A program made the position numbers and the translations under genes. 64,000 nt of DNA, taken from NCBI GenBank assembly GCA_014529385.2, contig CM043944.1:73807384-73871383 (forward strand), given 5' to 3'. The notes under the pieces were generated by a model. It was not told the origin of the DNA. It ran no database searches and saw only the letters and a list, made by a program, of their open reading frames with translations. Source of the DNA: Adiantum capillus-veneris (lineage: Eukaryota > Streptophyta > Polypodiopsida > Polypodiales > Pteridaceae). Of this stretch, positions 1-11,351 are shown one piece after another. Position 1 is the stretch's first letter, and each line of letters begins with the position of its first letter.

Positions 1-1430
1 GTAAATAATCGCATTTATTTACAGCAGTAGACAACTTTTTTTTGTAAAATTTGATAAATTTTGACCTAAACATATTCAGTACACCTTAAAAAAGTGCTAC
101 ATTGAATTTGGTAAAGTTTTGTCTTGTCGGCATCGCTCCGATTTTTGTGACTACATGGCCCGTGGAGTTGGTTAGTCACTTTTGAAGCTATGGACTTCTC
201 CGCTACATAGTCCTGAGGCAACCCATCCATTTTTTCCCCATTTGGAGTCACTTTTACTTTGTATATCAAATTTGATGCTTTGTAGCCTTTGAGCGGTTTT
301 CTACTTTCCGAGGGCTTGCCTTGATTAATTTTATGAAACCAACCATATACATTGTATATAGATCTAGTCTATAAGTTGTCTGTGGAGTCATAACTTAATT
401 CTGGCATCTGCCAAAAACCTAGCTTTTCTACTTGGGACCCCCCTGGACCACTGCCGAATGGTCAACTGGTGATATAGAAGTGTTCTATTATGTTAAGGCA
501 TGCTGCAGTTCAAGTCTCGTCTGATTTGGATGAGTTGGCCGCTATGGTTAATTTTTGGTCATGGGCCTGCGTGCCATGCTCGGATTCTAGGGTTTTTTCC
601 TGGGGTTTAAACTAGCTATTGGCCGTATAGAATGGATCATTGATAAGTATAGAACTTACTCCTCATGTCTCGTGTGAGACGGCGTTGTAAACAGGCGACT
701 GTGGAGTCCAGAAAATGCGCGCGAAGAAAGTCAAAAGCTCTCTCTCCAAAGGCGACAAGTGGAAATGAGGTGATTTTAGACTACCTTGGATATCTATACT
801 TGGACTTCCCGAACCATTTTTCCCCAAATTTTCTTGTTAGTCCTACTAGGCCGTGAAATCTATATTAGACTCAAAAATTTCTACAATCAGACTCTTGTAA
901 GCTCATTCTGCAAGAATTTTGCAAAAGTAGACTTGTCGCCTAATTTAGGCTTCCCGCTTCCATCTGCCGATTTGATTGAATTTTTTTGTGCTTGTCCGCC
1001 TTGTCCTTTTGATCATCAACGTATCTTCAGTTTTTCTATCTGAGCTCATTTTCTATTTATTATTAATCTTTGACCTGTTTATTGAAAAAATCAAAGAAAA
1101 TAACAAAATGCGCTAAAAAAGAAAAGTGAAAATCCAAAAATTAAGAAAATCCATTGAAAAACATGACTTTATTGTTTTTTGTTGGATTTTTTCATTTTTA
1201 AGTCCCAATATCAAGAAAAATGATGAAAAATAACCAAAAAAAGATTATTTTTTGATGATTTTAAGATAGTATATATACTATTTACACTCATCGGGGAGAC
1301 GTTGTCAGTTAAATTTTCCATGTTGATGATTTATAAGGGCATTATTAGGTAATTTTGTAAAAAATCACACGTTAACATCAAACTTTTTTGCTCCCTCTTC
1401 AAACATTGCCCTTAATTGCTTAGTTCCCTT
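1..1430. other. Gene-free AT-rich stretch, possibly the 3' LTR of element A
   Basis: No supportable coding region. The minus strand of about 1,415-1,450 has a purine-rich run (GGAGGGGTGGAAGGGAA) that could be the polypurine tract of the gypsy element ending at about 1,578. The sequence below it would then be LTR. I could not find a matching LTR at the other end of that element, so this is inference. The segment 1,080-1,270 is strongly A/T-biased, with runs of A and T. Confidence 0.3.
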
Positions 1431-1577
1431 CCACCCCTCCTAGATGGCGTACTCCGGGACGACTGTGTGCATGGGTTGAACAATTGTGTCTATGCATAGC
1501 TTTGGTTGGCTCTACCATGCTTTGAAGATCAATGCAGTTCAAACCATTATGATGTGCAAGAGTTGGATCTTGGGTAA

Positions 1578-2499
1578 TTAACACAAGGGTTTCTGATGTT
1601 GTCTTCCAAAGAGAAAATCTTGTAGCTTGTGTCCTCTTTGCTTGATTGTACCATCAGGATGCTTTGGCACACTGATTTCTTGAGATGCTGGTAACAATAA
1701 TGATTGTTGTCGATCTTTTATCCTCCATTGATATCTTGTTTTGTCTTGGTGAGAATGGTGTGGTGGAGTTTTCTGAGACTTAACTCTCCATTGCTTGATC
1801 GGTTTTATAGTTTGCGGAGAAGATAATTTCTTCCAAATCCATTTTGTGCTAGGTTCCTTTCTCGGAGATTCTCTTCTTTGTGTTTTGAACCTTGGAATCA
1901 TCTTTGGTACTGTCGATGATGTTTTGGGCACCCAAATTTGATTCGGCTTGTCCTTAAGCTGTGCTTTTGGTACCCAAATTTGCATGACTCCTTGCATGCT
2001 ACTTGTAGCATTTGCCTATCGATAGGATGGAGAATATTTTGTGGTTTTCTTTGCTGGTAACCTAATTTCCATTCCTCTTTGCTTGGTGCAATTGGAACTA
2101 TGAGTTGTCCACCTTTAGGTGATAGGTTGAGCTTATTGGTATCCCAATCTGGTACTGCCTTGTAAGTTCGCATCCATGGGATTCCAAGAATCATTGTTTC
2201 ATTCATGTGTTCATCTTGTAATCATACAAACTGATGAGGACATGAACATCCATGTACTATCATATTAAGTTGACTATTCCCAATGTTGGTGTTGGGTTCT
2301 TGTGGCATCCTTTAATAGTCGCTATTCCTGTTGTCAAAGACTGACTTGTTACTTTCTTGTACATGGAATAACTGACTGCATTTACTCGAGCTCCTATGTC
2401 GACCAATGCATTTGTGCTATGATTGTTCCGCCATAATTTGATGGGAAGGTCCATTCCATCTAACCATTCATCATCTGTTGACACTGCATCTTTCTGCAA
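1578..2499 (-). pseudogene. Extra retropepsin-like ORF with W-x-x-K tail, downstream of integrase in element A
   Basis: The N-terminal part (2,499-2,260) contains DEWLDGMDLPIKLW and then ALVDIGARVNAVSY, which matches the retropepsin catalytic D-T/S-G region with Ile replacing the usual Thr/Ser. After a frameshift, 2,206-1,898 gives ILGIPWMRTYKAVPDW, the typical C-terminal ILGxxWL...DW signature of retroviral-type proteases. After another frameshift, 1,997-1,578 is a basic tail with repeated IWVPK, IWVPK, KWIWK, QWRVK and QWRIK motifs. Element A already has an ordinary protease upstream of RT (7.6-6.8 kb), so this is a second one, in the position where some LTR elements carry an extra or env-like ORF. 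The same arrangement occurs in element B. Function unknown. The copy is broken. Confidence 0.65.
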
Positions 2500-2583
2500 T
2501 TCCCATTGTTGGTCATCTAGTTCCAGAGTGTTGATGGAAATAGGTATTTTTTGATTCTTAAGAGTAGCTTTCCTTTTGATTAC

Positions 2584-3541
2584 TCAAAGCCGAGCTTCTT
2601 TTTGGTCTTCATCAATAACCTGCTGTCGTTTTATCTTTCTTTGCTTAGCTACATGCATTCTTTCTAGCAATTCATTGGTTAGTGGAAAATTGTACTTCTT
2701 TAAACGACATCCACTAATCCAATTAGCCATTGGTTCACCATCTAGGGTGGACAACTTAACTGCTCCACTTAGAGATACATCTTCAATGATAAATGGTCCG
2801 TTTCCCTTTTTCTTGAACTTGGGAATGTGTTGCTTAAGGGAATAGAGTAAAACTAAGTCCCCTTTTTTGAACATTTTTGTAATTAGATCGGAATCAAAAT
2901 ACTGTTTTTGTTTTTGATTTTGTGGATAGATGTAAGCTACAGCAGTTAGACTTTTCTCATCAAGATTTTCTAAATCTTCAAGTCTCTCTGATAACTCATG
3001 TCCAGTCCACTCAAGATCCTTAGCTACCATTAATGTCAACAATAGAAATTCTATTAGTAGTATGACATCAAGACCATAAACAAGGTTAAAGGGTGTAGCA
3101 TTTAAAGCTGTTTTGAATGAAACTCGATAAGCCCATAGAGTAGCATAAAGATTCATTTCCCAGTCTGTCTTTCGTGAACTAACCACTTTAGTCAACACTG
3201 AGCTAAGAATTTTATTTCTATGCTCGGCTTGTCCATTTGCTTGTGGGTGATAGGGAGCCGATTTGTTATGGATGACCATAAACTCATTAAGAAGATACTC
3301 AATTACCTCATTGAGGAACTGAGTTCCCCTATCACTGAAAATTTCTATTGGTAGTCCATATCTTGTGAACAGATACTCATATAAGAATGCGGTAGTGGTT
3401 CTGACATCATTCTTTGGGATTGCTTTAGCCTTGGCCCACTTGGTCCAATAGTTTGTAGCTACAATGATATATTGAGCTTGGGTTCTATAAGTAGGTGGTT
3501 GTATTGGCCCAACAAAGTCTATACCCCATTTTGCAAAAGCT
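2584..3541 (-). pseudogene. Integrase catalytic core, element A
   Basis: On the minus strand the core reads GIDFVGP (first Asp, near 3,520), IFSDRGTQF (second Asp, 3,316-3,339) and YHPQANGQAEHRNK (Glu, 3,222-3,233), a complete D-D-E triad. A C-terminal segment follows with GPFIIEDV, typical of gypsy integrase C-terminal domains, then a basic tail (KQRKIKRQQ). The core joins the preceding zinc-binding domain through a one-base frameshift in a run of five G at about 3,543-3,553. If that is ignored, the reading frame is open from about 3,874 to 2,584. No chromodomain follows. Confidence 0.85.
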
Positions 3542-4170
3542 CTAGTCCCCCATCATTGGTCTTAAGGGAATGCTATCTACACGGGTTTGCATTTTTGCTC
3601 GTTGACAAGCATCATACCTTTGCACATATTCTTTGGCATCTACAAAAAGTGTTGGCCACCATATGCCTGCCATTAGAATTGCTCTTGCGGTGGTCTCACT
3701 AGAAAAGAGACCTCCAGCTAATCCAGCATGTGCTTGTTCTATAATGGGAATATATTTGTCTTCATTTGCACAAAGATGCAAATGATGATCTTTACCTCTT
3801 CGATAAAATTGGTTCCGAGTAAGAGTATAGTCTCTTGCTTCAGTTTCAATTGCTCTTTGATGGCATTTACTCATATCCTCAGGAAATGTTCAGCTTGATA
3901 AGTAAGTAACTAGATAGTTACTCCACTTAGGAACATGCGACATTTGGAACAATGTTACATGAGATATGGGTGTTTTTTTTTTACATTGAAGACAATTTTT
4001 CACAAAATAATGAACATCACTCCTCATAGTTAGCCAAAATACTCCAAGTCTCAAGATCCGTCGCATAGTTTGATCTTCCGCAAAGTGAAGTCCTACTATG
4101 GTCATATGTGATTGACTCAGATATTGGGTTTTCTCCTCACGATTAATGCATAAAAGCAGTATTCCATCTC
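3542..4170 (-). pseudogene. Two tandem H2C2 zinc-binding integrase N-terminal domains, element A
   Basis: Two H2C2-type segments lie in series between RNase H and the integrase core. The first (about 4,170-3,960) starts with DGILLLC and runs HMTIVGLHF ... ILRLGVFW ... VKNCLQC. The second (about 3,830-3,590) starts with FYRRGKD and runs EQAHAGLAGG ... WWPTLF ... YDACQR, with the first Cys position read as Tyr-Asp-Ala-Cys. LTR-retrotransposon integrases normally have one such domain. The linker between the two contains in-frame stops. This could be a lineage feature or an internal duplication in a decayed copy. Confidence 0.6.
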
Positions 4171-4252
4171 AATTTCTTTTATACAGCCTACCAGCTAGTA
4201 ATTGATACATAGCTGATTGCTCAATTAATTCGATTTTAATAGGAAGTGGTAT

Positions 4253-4745
4253 TTACAAATCCACTTGAGCTATGGTCATCAATGATACCATGTTTTCCGA
4301 CCATCGGGGTATCATTTCTATGGAGAACATATATGCATCTGGTAGATCATCATCTTCTCCCTTGGGGGATTCTCCTGAAACAATCCTTGACAAATGATCT
4401 ACTCTTTGATGCGTGGTGCCCCTTTTTACAACTACAGTGAAATCAAATTCCAAAAGAATGATGAACCATCTCACTATTCTTCCTGTGTTTCATGGCTTGT
4501 TGACCAAGTATAATAAGGCTTGGTGGTCCACAAAGAACACAAATTTGTTTGCTAATACGTAATGTCTATACTTTTTCATGGCATAGATCATTCCTAGTCC
4601 TTCCCTTTTGGTGGTTGTATAGTTCTTTCCTACTATATTCAATTGTCGGCTAGCATAAGAAATAGGAAAATCAATTTTTCCATCTCTTCGTTGAGCTAGT
4701 ATACACCCTATGGAAAAATTGGAAGCATCTACATAGATGTGGAAT
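4253..4745 (-). pseudogene. RNase H domain, element A
   Basis: The minus strand of 4,745-4,490 reads YVDASNFSIGCILAQ, then KIDFPISYASRQLN and FVDHQALLYLVN, the usual gypsy RNase H landmarks. It continues after a stop near 4,490 into IVRWFIILLEFDFTV and HQRVDHLSRI, the conserved end of the domain. It sits directly between RT and the integrase zinc-binding segments. Interrupted, non-functional copy. Confidence 0.8.
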
Positions 4746-4768
4746 ATCTTATTCCAATCTAGTGCTTT

Positions 4769-5922
4769 CTATATTGGAGTTGAAATAAGAGCTTGCTTAA
4801 GCTTCATGAAGGATTCAAAGTGTGTAATCAAGCTATACATGGGTTTTGCAATTATAGCGTACATGTAAATGAACCGTCTGTAATATCTACAATGTCCCAC
4901 GAAGGCTTGAACCCCCTTGACTGTTGTCGGTCTATGCAAATCAACAATAACATGAATTTTATCAATATCATTAGCTATTCCATTTTTAGACACTAAATGT
5001 CCAAGAATTTTTCCTTGTCTACCCATAAATGTACACTTTTCAGGATTTAAGCAAATCCTATAAAGTCTACATTTTTCAAATACCTTTTTGAGGTGTTAAA
5101 AAATGATCAACCTAGATTGATGAATGTACACATAGATCATCTATATATACTTCCAAGAAATTACGAAGATATTATTTCAAAGCATGGCTCATCAATCTTT
5201 GAAAGCCTGGCAGGAGCATTAGTTAACCCAAAAGACATAATCCGATAGGCAAAAATACCCTATTCAGTTGCAAAGGTAGTTTTATGTTGATCTTTAGGAT
5301 CAACCAAAAGTTGATTGTATCCCGAAAGGCCATCTAAAAATCTATAAGCTTCTTTTCTTGCAACTCATTCTAAAACATGCTCGGTGATTGGAAGAGAAAA
5401 TTTGTCTCTAATGGTAGCTGCATTCACCTTTTTGAGATTGACACACACTCTTAATTTTCCATTTTTCTTGGGTACTACCACAATTGGAGAAACCCAATCT
5501 GTGTGTTCAATTTCATAAATGAATTCGGCTTCCTTTAGCTTTTCAATCTCTTCTTTGATCTTTCTGGAAAATATTTCATTATATGTGTATGGCCTTTGTC
5601 TGCTTGGTTTCGCATCATCTCTCATCGGTATGATATGTTGACAAATTTTTGGATCAACACCCTTGAGATCCTTATAAGACCAAGTAAAGATATCTCAGTA
5701 TTCTTTTAGTAAGATTAACAAAAGCTCTTCTTCTTCTTTCGTTAGGTCGTTTGCAATGTAGGAAGGTCTAGGCTCTTCTCCTGGTTCGGTCAGATCTATC
5801 TTTTTTGCGTTTTCAGGTCCATCGTAGGACTCACCCTGTTTTTGTAGTTCCCTGACAGGTTGTTCGACTATAGTTTTTTGGTCTTGGAGAGTATATTTCT
5901 TGTAATGGGATGGAGCGCTCAT
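4769..5922 (-). pseudogene. Reverse transcriptase, element A
   Basis: The N-terminal linker (5,922-5,695) reads KKIDLTEPGEEPRP and is followed by QRPYTYNEIFSRKIKEEIEK and WVSPIVVVPKKNGKLRVCV (5,625-5,365), the classic start of gypsy RT. The active site YIDD lies at 5,137-5,148 (context EVYIDDLCVHS). The connection and thumb region is at 5,026-4,769 (AFVGHCRYYRRFI). Stops interrupt the frame near 5,696, 5,365 and several times between 5,360 and 5,030. Family membership is clear; the copy is inactive. Confidence 0.88.
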
Positions 5923-5926
5923 TACA

Positions 5927-6305
5927 TCTCTTATGTGGTTTCCATTTTCGTCGTATATATCTCCTTTAGAGCTTTTTTCAACTCTTGATACTTCTTTTTC
6001 CGTTCAACTCGCGTCATGGTTGAACTCTCGTCCTAGTTTTTATGTTTTGCGTGAGTTGCCTTTCTCATTTTTCTTAATTTTTTTGAACTCGCGTCATGGT
6101 TGAACTCTCGTCTTGGTTTTTATGTTTTGCGTGAGTTGCCTTTCTTATTTTTCTCTTATGTGGTTTCCATTTTCGTCGTATATATCTCCTTTAGAGCTTT
6201 TTTCAACTCTTGATACTTCTTTTTCCGTTCAACTCGCGTCATGGTTGAACTCTCGTCCTGGTTTTTATGTTTTGCGTGAGTTGCCTTTCTCATTTTTCTT
6301 AATGT
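5927..6305. repeat. Compound tandem duplication between protease and RT of element A
   Basis: A module beginning CTCTTATGTGGTTTCC starts at 5,928 and again at 6,153 (period 225 bp). A second module, beginning CAACTCGCGTCATGG, occurs about 6,003, 6,083 and 6,228. The order is therefore A-B-B-A-B. Copies differ by only a few bases, so the duplication is recent relative to the decay of the element. Confidence 0.8.
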
Positions 6306-6840
6306 TTTTTACATTTGTGGATTTTTGTTTAAAGGATAAAGTTCCAGTGATTTTGTCCTTGACACAATCATGTGCATCTATCTGCATCAGGGATTGTATT
6401 CTACTGGAGACTGATGGCATAGGTCTAGCTTTCAAGTTTCTCGTGTCTCTTTTTCATCTATACCATTTCTGTCTTTTTAGTTTCTGGTTAGGAAAGTAAA
6501 AAACTTTTCCTCCCCTCCCTTCATGAGTAGTTTATCTCTCACATGTTCTTTTTTCGACCCCGAGTCATCTGAGGTAGCTGAGTGTTCTTCTAATTCGTCT
6601 ATTGCATCATAGTAGAGGTTTGAAAAGACTTGTTAAGCTTTTATCAAGTCATTGGATTCGTGAATTTCGTCTTCAGTGTGAAGGATTGAGATCATTTGTA
6701 TGGGAATTATGCCATAGCCATCCTCATTGCAAAATTGAGTAGGCATAGATGTATTTACACATACATCCATTCTTGCTAAAATTTGAGTCCACTCAAATGG
6801 ATCAAACAAATGCTCTAGAAAGGGTTCAGGTACATAGGCT

Positions 6841-7605
6841 TCATATGTGCAATTTCTTTCTAAGATACATTCTTCTCGTTTTAAGCTCCCGTTTTTTGAA
6901 GCTCTCGCACATCCAAATAGGAGTGTCTTTGTTCAACCAAGATGGAAGCTTAGTTTCAGTCGAAGAGACTGAATCAAATTCTTGTATGGGCGTTTTCATG
7001 ACATCTCTATAAGTGTGATCTTCTAGATTAACCCTTGTTATTGATCCCACTTGCTTCAAGTACAGATAATTGTTTCCCCAGTCTTGGATGAGTTGTACTT
7101 GTCGCATAAAAGATCTTCCCAATATGATTTCGTAATTAAGTTTCTTTTCAAATTCTACTATGGCAAAAGTGTGTTGATATTCAATCCCACAGGAATTAAC
7201 TATCACTTTTTCAAGTAGTCCTAAGGGTCTTTCGATATGTCCATCAGCCAATTGCAATTTCATTCGAGTTTGTCTAATGGTTGGTTGTCCCTAGGATTCC
7301 TATACTACTTGCGTGGCTATGGCTATGCTTGCTCCACTATCCAGTATTGACATGGTTTCTATGTCATTATATCTAACTGGAAGGGTTGTGTTTCCTTCTT
7401 CCCCTTCGTAGTATTCTCTGACTTTGTTCATTGGAACAGATCTAATCTCTTTGTTATCCATTTTGTGTTTCAATATTCCCAATTTTTTTGCGATTAGCCA
7501 TGTTATTCCCACCTTCTTAAGAGCTTTCTGTAGATCATTCCATAAATATGGCATGATTTTCAGCAGTTCTCCTAAAGTAAGAGTGCATTGGATGGGTGTA
7601 GACAT
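6841..7605 (-). pseudogene. Aspartic protease (first), element A
   Basis: The segment 7,605-7,300 ends in TMSILDSGASIAI, with the D-S-G catalytic triad. After a stop, 7,263-6,841 gives MKLQLADGHIERPLGLLEKV and EIILGRSFMRQ...DWGNNYLYL, the flap and C-terminal half of a retropepsin. Similar sequence, including the run YYEGEEGNTTLPV, is found in element B at 14,760-15,160 (YFEGDESNATIPI), which shows the two elements are related. Confidence 0.8.
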
Positions 7606-7628
7606 AATTGAATGGATGCTTTCTACTT

Positions 7629-8555
7629 CTAGGGTCTGTTTCGCTCTTTTACATGAGTGGTTTTACACACTATGGATTCATCTTCATTATCTCCCAAGTA
7701 AGAGGGTAGTGTTTTCAAGGTCAATGGCTTAGACATTCCTGAAGCTTCAGATCTGTAATCCCCATATAAGGATTGTACATCCATGTCCATATCAAGAGGT
7801 AGGTTGTCTAACCAAACTTCCTCTATAGGAGCTGACTTCAGAGTTAAGCTCCCATCATTAATCTCTCTAAATTTTTCCCATAAGTGTCCTGGCCAGTCTT
7901 CTTCTACGAATGGAATTCCATCTAAGGCAGCTTCGCTGTCCGGCACTATAAATTTTGGCTCTTTTGTTTTAAGGTGGGGTTCTACCACCACTTTGGAATT
8001 TTTTTAATTGGTTTCTACCACAAGCTCCTCAGGTTTTGCCATACTTTCGAGGTTGGTTTTTTGTTTTTCCAGCATCTCTTGAGTAATTCTTACCAAATTT
8101 TGATAAGCTTCAAGCTTAGCTGCTTCCATGTCTGGAGAAGGATAGTTTTTCCATTTGTTTTCCATGTTTTTCCCTGCTTTAAGTCCTGCTTGGTAAGCTT
8201 CCAAGACTGCATTAATTGGCTTAAAAATTTTGTCTACCAAAACTGATCCTCCAGATTTCATGGTGGTTTCCTTGATTTCGCTTCCAGTTTCTTTCACCTT
8301 TTCTTGGAATAGCTTCTTTGCTTTCTCCTTGATTTTAGCCCTTTGTTTTTGTTTTCTCATCTCATACCTTTTGCTTTTGCTTCTTTTGGTCTTTGGAGAG
8401 GACATTTTAGTATTCTCCGAATCATCAAAGGAGTTATGTTTCTTTTTCTTATCTTGGGCTCTGGTGATTACCTTGATTGGAACAATCGGTTCACTCTCAT
8501 ATGAGCTACTAGGTATCACTTGGACTATGTTCACTACTGTTTTTCCCTTGTTCAA
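7629..8555 (-). pseudogene. Gag-protease linker of element A, lysine-rich then acidic
   Basis: Two reading segments in different frames. 8,555-8,004 (183 codons) starts MNKGKTVVNIVQVIPSSSYE, immediately after the zinc knuckle at about 8,620-8,570. It contains a strongly basic run (KTKRSKSKRYEMRKQKQR), then helical sequence. 7,991-7,629 is acidic (FVEEDWPGHLWEKF, LDMDMDV). I recognise no domain. By position it is the spacer between nucleocapsid and protease. Confidence 0.5.
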
Positions 8556-8559
8556 AGGA

Positions 8560-9779
8560 TTTTTTGGACAATCTTCAGAGAAGTGCCCTCCCTTTTTGCA
8601 ACATTGTATGCAATAAGATTCAACTGGCTTGAGGTTTTTGTCAGGCTCTAGACATTCATTTTTTCAATGATCATATGCACCACAGTTATGAAACAGTTTC
8701 CAGTTCTTGGCTTAATCATGGGTCTTACCATAGGAGGTCTAACACCTTGATTAGCTACATATAGTACATTGGTGCAAGCTCTGGTGTAGTATAAGTCACA
8801 AGTTCTTCCATTGGTGGTGGATGTAAATTATACCAATCTCCTTCTACCATTACTGTAGATGGACTAAGCTCAGCATAGGGTGTAACAAGCACTAGTTCTT
8901 GTTCATCTATGACTCCCTCTGAATGCATGTACTTTACAGGTACTGCATTATGTCCCAGATATGGAGGTTGTTGACCCAACATGGGTTGAGGTCTTTCCAT
9001 ACCCATCGGTGGTCTTTGAGCTGGGGTCATATTAGGCTGATATCTGTACATGGGTTGTCCTTGTGGCCTCATAGGCACGTATTGAATATTTCCATCATAC
9101 TTTGGTCGATAATAGCACTCATTGGTCTCATGGTTGGTCCATTTACCCTCGATTACGCACCATTTATGTGGCCTAATTGGTTGTCCATGTTGAGATATCC
9201 CTTGCCCTGGTCCCCTCATAGGTACTTTTTGCATGTTATTCATCATGACATTCATCCTTTTGAGCATTTCTTCCATGGCTGAAAGCGGTGTTGCAGCAGC
9301 CATTCCCACTTGTGCTGGTTTGGTGGATGCAGCACAATACTGCATTATGTCCCGGATATGGAGGTTGTTGACCCAACTTGTGCTGGTTTGGTGGATGCTG
9401 GTTTGGTGGGTCATATGCTTCTTGCTATACAGTATAGCATGAAGTTCTTTGTTTAGCGGTCCCTCTGGAAACAATGATACTAGTCTTTCTTCTGCAAGTA
9501 TCTCTAGCTCTAGGCATTTTGCAATGTATTGCTTCATTCGAGTTACACAATCCCTAATAGACTCACCTTGTTTTTGTTTAAAACTATAGATTTGAGCTAC
9601 GTATTGTGTTTGATCCCTATTTTGGAACAAGCAGCTACAAATCCTTGAGCTAATGTATTCAAGCCCATGATTGACCTTGGTGGAATGTTTTGGAACCATG
9701 TCAATGCTTTTCCTTCTAATGTCACTCCAAATCCCTCAAATTGAGTATGGAAATCAAATATGCGTTCTGATCTTAGCAC
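8560..9779 (-). pseudogene. Gag capsid and nucleocapsid region, element A
   Basis: 9,779-9,597 reads EGKALTWFQNIPP, the retrotransposon gag signature. The next frame, 9,699-8,755, carries GESIRDCVTRMKQYI. A cysteine/histidine segment (WCVIEGKWTNHETNECYY) comes next, then a Pro/Gln/Met-rich stretch. Near 8,700-8,640 a zinc-knuckle-like NCGAYDH...NEC is broken by a stop. A better knuckle, CIQCCKKGGHFSEDC, lies at about 8,617-8,573. Together this is capsid followed by nucleocapsid. Several frameshifts. Confidence 0.75.
8939..9440. repeat. Short local duplications within gag of element A
   Basis: The sequence TACTGCATTATGTCCC...GGAGGTTGTTGACCCAAC at about 8,941-8,980 recurs at about 9,341-9,380 with one or two changes. 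GTGCTGGTTTGGTGGATGC occurs at about 9,313 and 9,382. These explain part of the frame disruption in gag. Confidence 0.7.
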
Positions 9780-9793
9780 TTACTTCAAGCTTG

Positions 9794-10605
9794 CTAAGTG
9801 GTCATATGGATCCCTAGATCCATTGTACTGACCCATTTCTGAAAATCAGCTAGTCTGACACGTCTATTTGGTTCAACTCCCGGTCTCTTGGCAGGTGGTC
9901 CTGTTCCAAGTCCTTCAAACAAGTCTGTTGGAAATAGTGACTCATGTAGCCTTGGATTGGCTTTAGTGTCACCCGGTTTTCCTCGTGATTTTCTTTGTGA
10001 TGAGGTGGTTTCTGGTTTCTTAACATTACTCTTAGAAGATCTCTCACGATGTTCATCTCTTGGAATGGTTCCTAGTCCTTGGCCCAATATCCAATCCCTT
10101 ATGGAGTATCCTTGGTATTTGGTTTTTTCCACCTCCTCAGAAATCATCATAACAAAGTTATTGTTATAGAAATCCCTAAACAGGTAGGTTGGTAGATCTG
10201 ATGAACCCTTATCTTTGATTTTGAAGATATAAATGATCTTCATGGGTGTTAGTTGTCCTGATTTGGCATGATAAGTCCATAGAAGATCTTTGACGTTTCT
10301 ATCCTCCCAACAATAGACTCCTATCCTAGTATTATCCGTACTAAGCCGTTTCAAAGGCTTCAAATCAACTTGATCGTATCCCTCAGACTCTAAATTTGGT
10401 GGTCCTTCTTTTGCTGCCATATCTGGAATTATGGTATTTACCTCTAACCCCCATTTTTCTATCACGTCAAGGTTTTCAACATGTAAATACTGAGTTCCGT
10501 TTCTATCCATGTACATTTTTCCTTGTTTGTTTGTCCTAATTTCCTCTTCAAACTCAATATCATGGTCATCAAATGCAAATAGCATACTCTTCATTAGGAT
10601 CCAGG
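9794..10605 (-). pseudogene. N-terminal gag-like region of element A
   Basis: A 270-codon open segment on the minus strand. I place the start at the ATG at about 10,620, because upstream sequence becomes GC-rich and unlike the element. It contains ENLDVIEKWGLEVN, IGVYCWEDRNVKDLLW and YSIRDWILGQGLGTIPRDE. The GQGLG run is reminiscent of a G-patch core, but that is weak. It sits directly upstream of the gag capsid signature and is probably part of the same polyprotein. No known domain recognised with confidence. Confidence 0.5.
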
Positions 10606-10777
10606 TAAACCTGAGCTCCATGATGATGACTAGCACAAAGCACAAAGCGGACCCCGACAGCCTCAGCGCTAGGACCATGCACGCCGAGCTCGCCACGGGA
10701 AATGAAAAGGGGGGCACCACCTAGCTTTGAGCGGCTAGGATGTGGACAACGGTGATTTAAAATAGCACAAACACTGC

Positions 10778-10878
<101 letters not shown>

Positions 10879-10879
10879 A

Positions 10880-11345
10880 GGAGAGATGTAGGTGATGAAA
10901 ACCCCTCGAGATGTGAGGAGAACTTGATTCAATGCATTATTTATAGAAACCTTAGCTTCGAGGAGATGGCGACTATGGTTATAGAGAGAGATAGAGGGAT
11001 GGAGAGAGATAGTTAGCCTATAGTGCGTTCTCTACAGGTGATCTCATAAGCACGGAGATCTACTCTTATGTGTGTGTGGCGACCCTTGGAGTCAGGGTGT
11101 GGACATGGCTTCCTTCTCATAGTGCTAACTTCTCAAGCCCCAGTGCTCAAGTGCCCCAAATGTGCTGCCCCCCAAAATGCTACACCACTCTCCTAGAGCG
11201 CTCTCCCAAAATTCCTTCCCCAAGATCCCCCAATGCTCTCTCTTGAAATTGCCCCCTTGATAGTGACCTCTCAGTGCCCTTTTTTAGGTGCAGGATGCAT
11301 TAGTTTAGGTTAATCTGATTAGGTTAGGGCCCTAATCAATATATC
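10880..11345. other. Non-coding gap between elements A and B
   Basis: No coding potential seen. The part at 11,130-11,290 is rich in C-runs (CCCCAAATGTGCTGCCCCCC), followed by TTAGGTTAATCTGATTAGG just before the first open segment of element B. It may be the 5' LTR or leader of element B. I found no copy of it near 19.35 kb and no primer-binding site, so this is unproven. Confidence 0.3.
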
Positions 11346-11351
11346 CTTACA

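Larger units (their letters stand above)
1430..10605 (-). mobile_element. Ty3/gypsy-like LTR retrotransposon A (decayed, full pol order)
   Basis: Read on the minus strand, the order is gag (10.6-8.56 kb), linker, aspartic protease (7.6-6.8 kb), reverse transcriptase (5.9-4.77 kb), RNase H (4.74-4.25 kb) and integrase (4.1-2.58 kb). An additional retropepsin-like ORF follows (2.5-1.58 kb). Integrase lying after RT/RNase H is the Ty3/gypsy order. No chromodomain is visible after integrase, which argues against a chromovirus and fits a Tat/Athila-like non-chromoviral lineage, though I cannot assign the lineage firmly. Nearly every domain is interrupted by stops or frameshifts, so the copy is dead. 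LTR boundaries and target duplications were not found. Confidence 0.85.

Noticed and set aside
6113-6499. 128-codon plus-strand ORF rich in Phe, Ser and Leu
   Set aside because: Lies on the antisense strand of element A across the A-B-B-A-B repeat; hydrophobic composition is a by-product of T-rich sequence.
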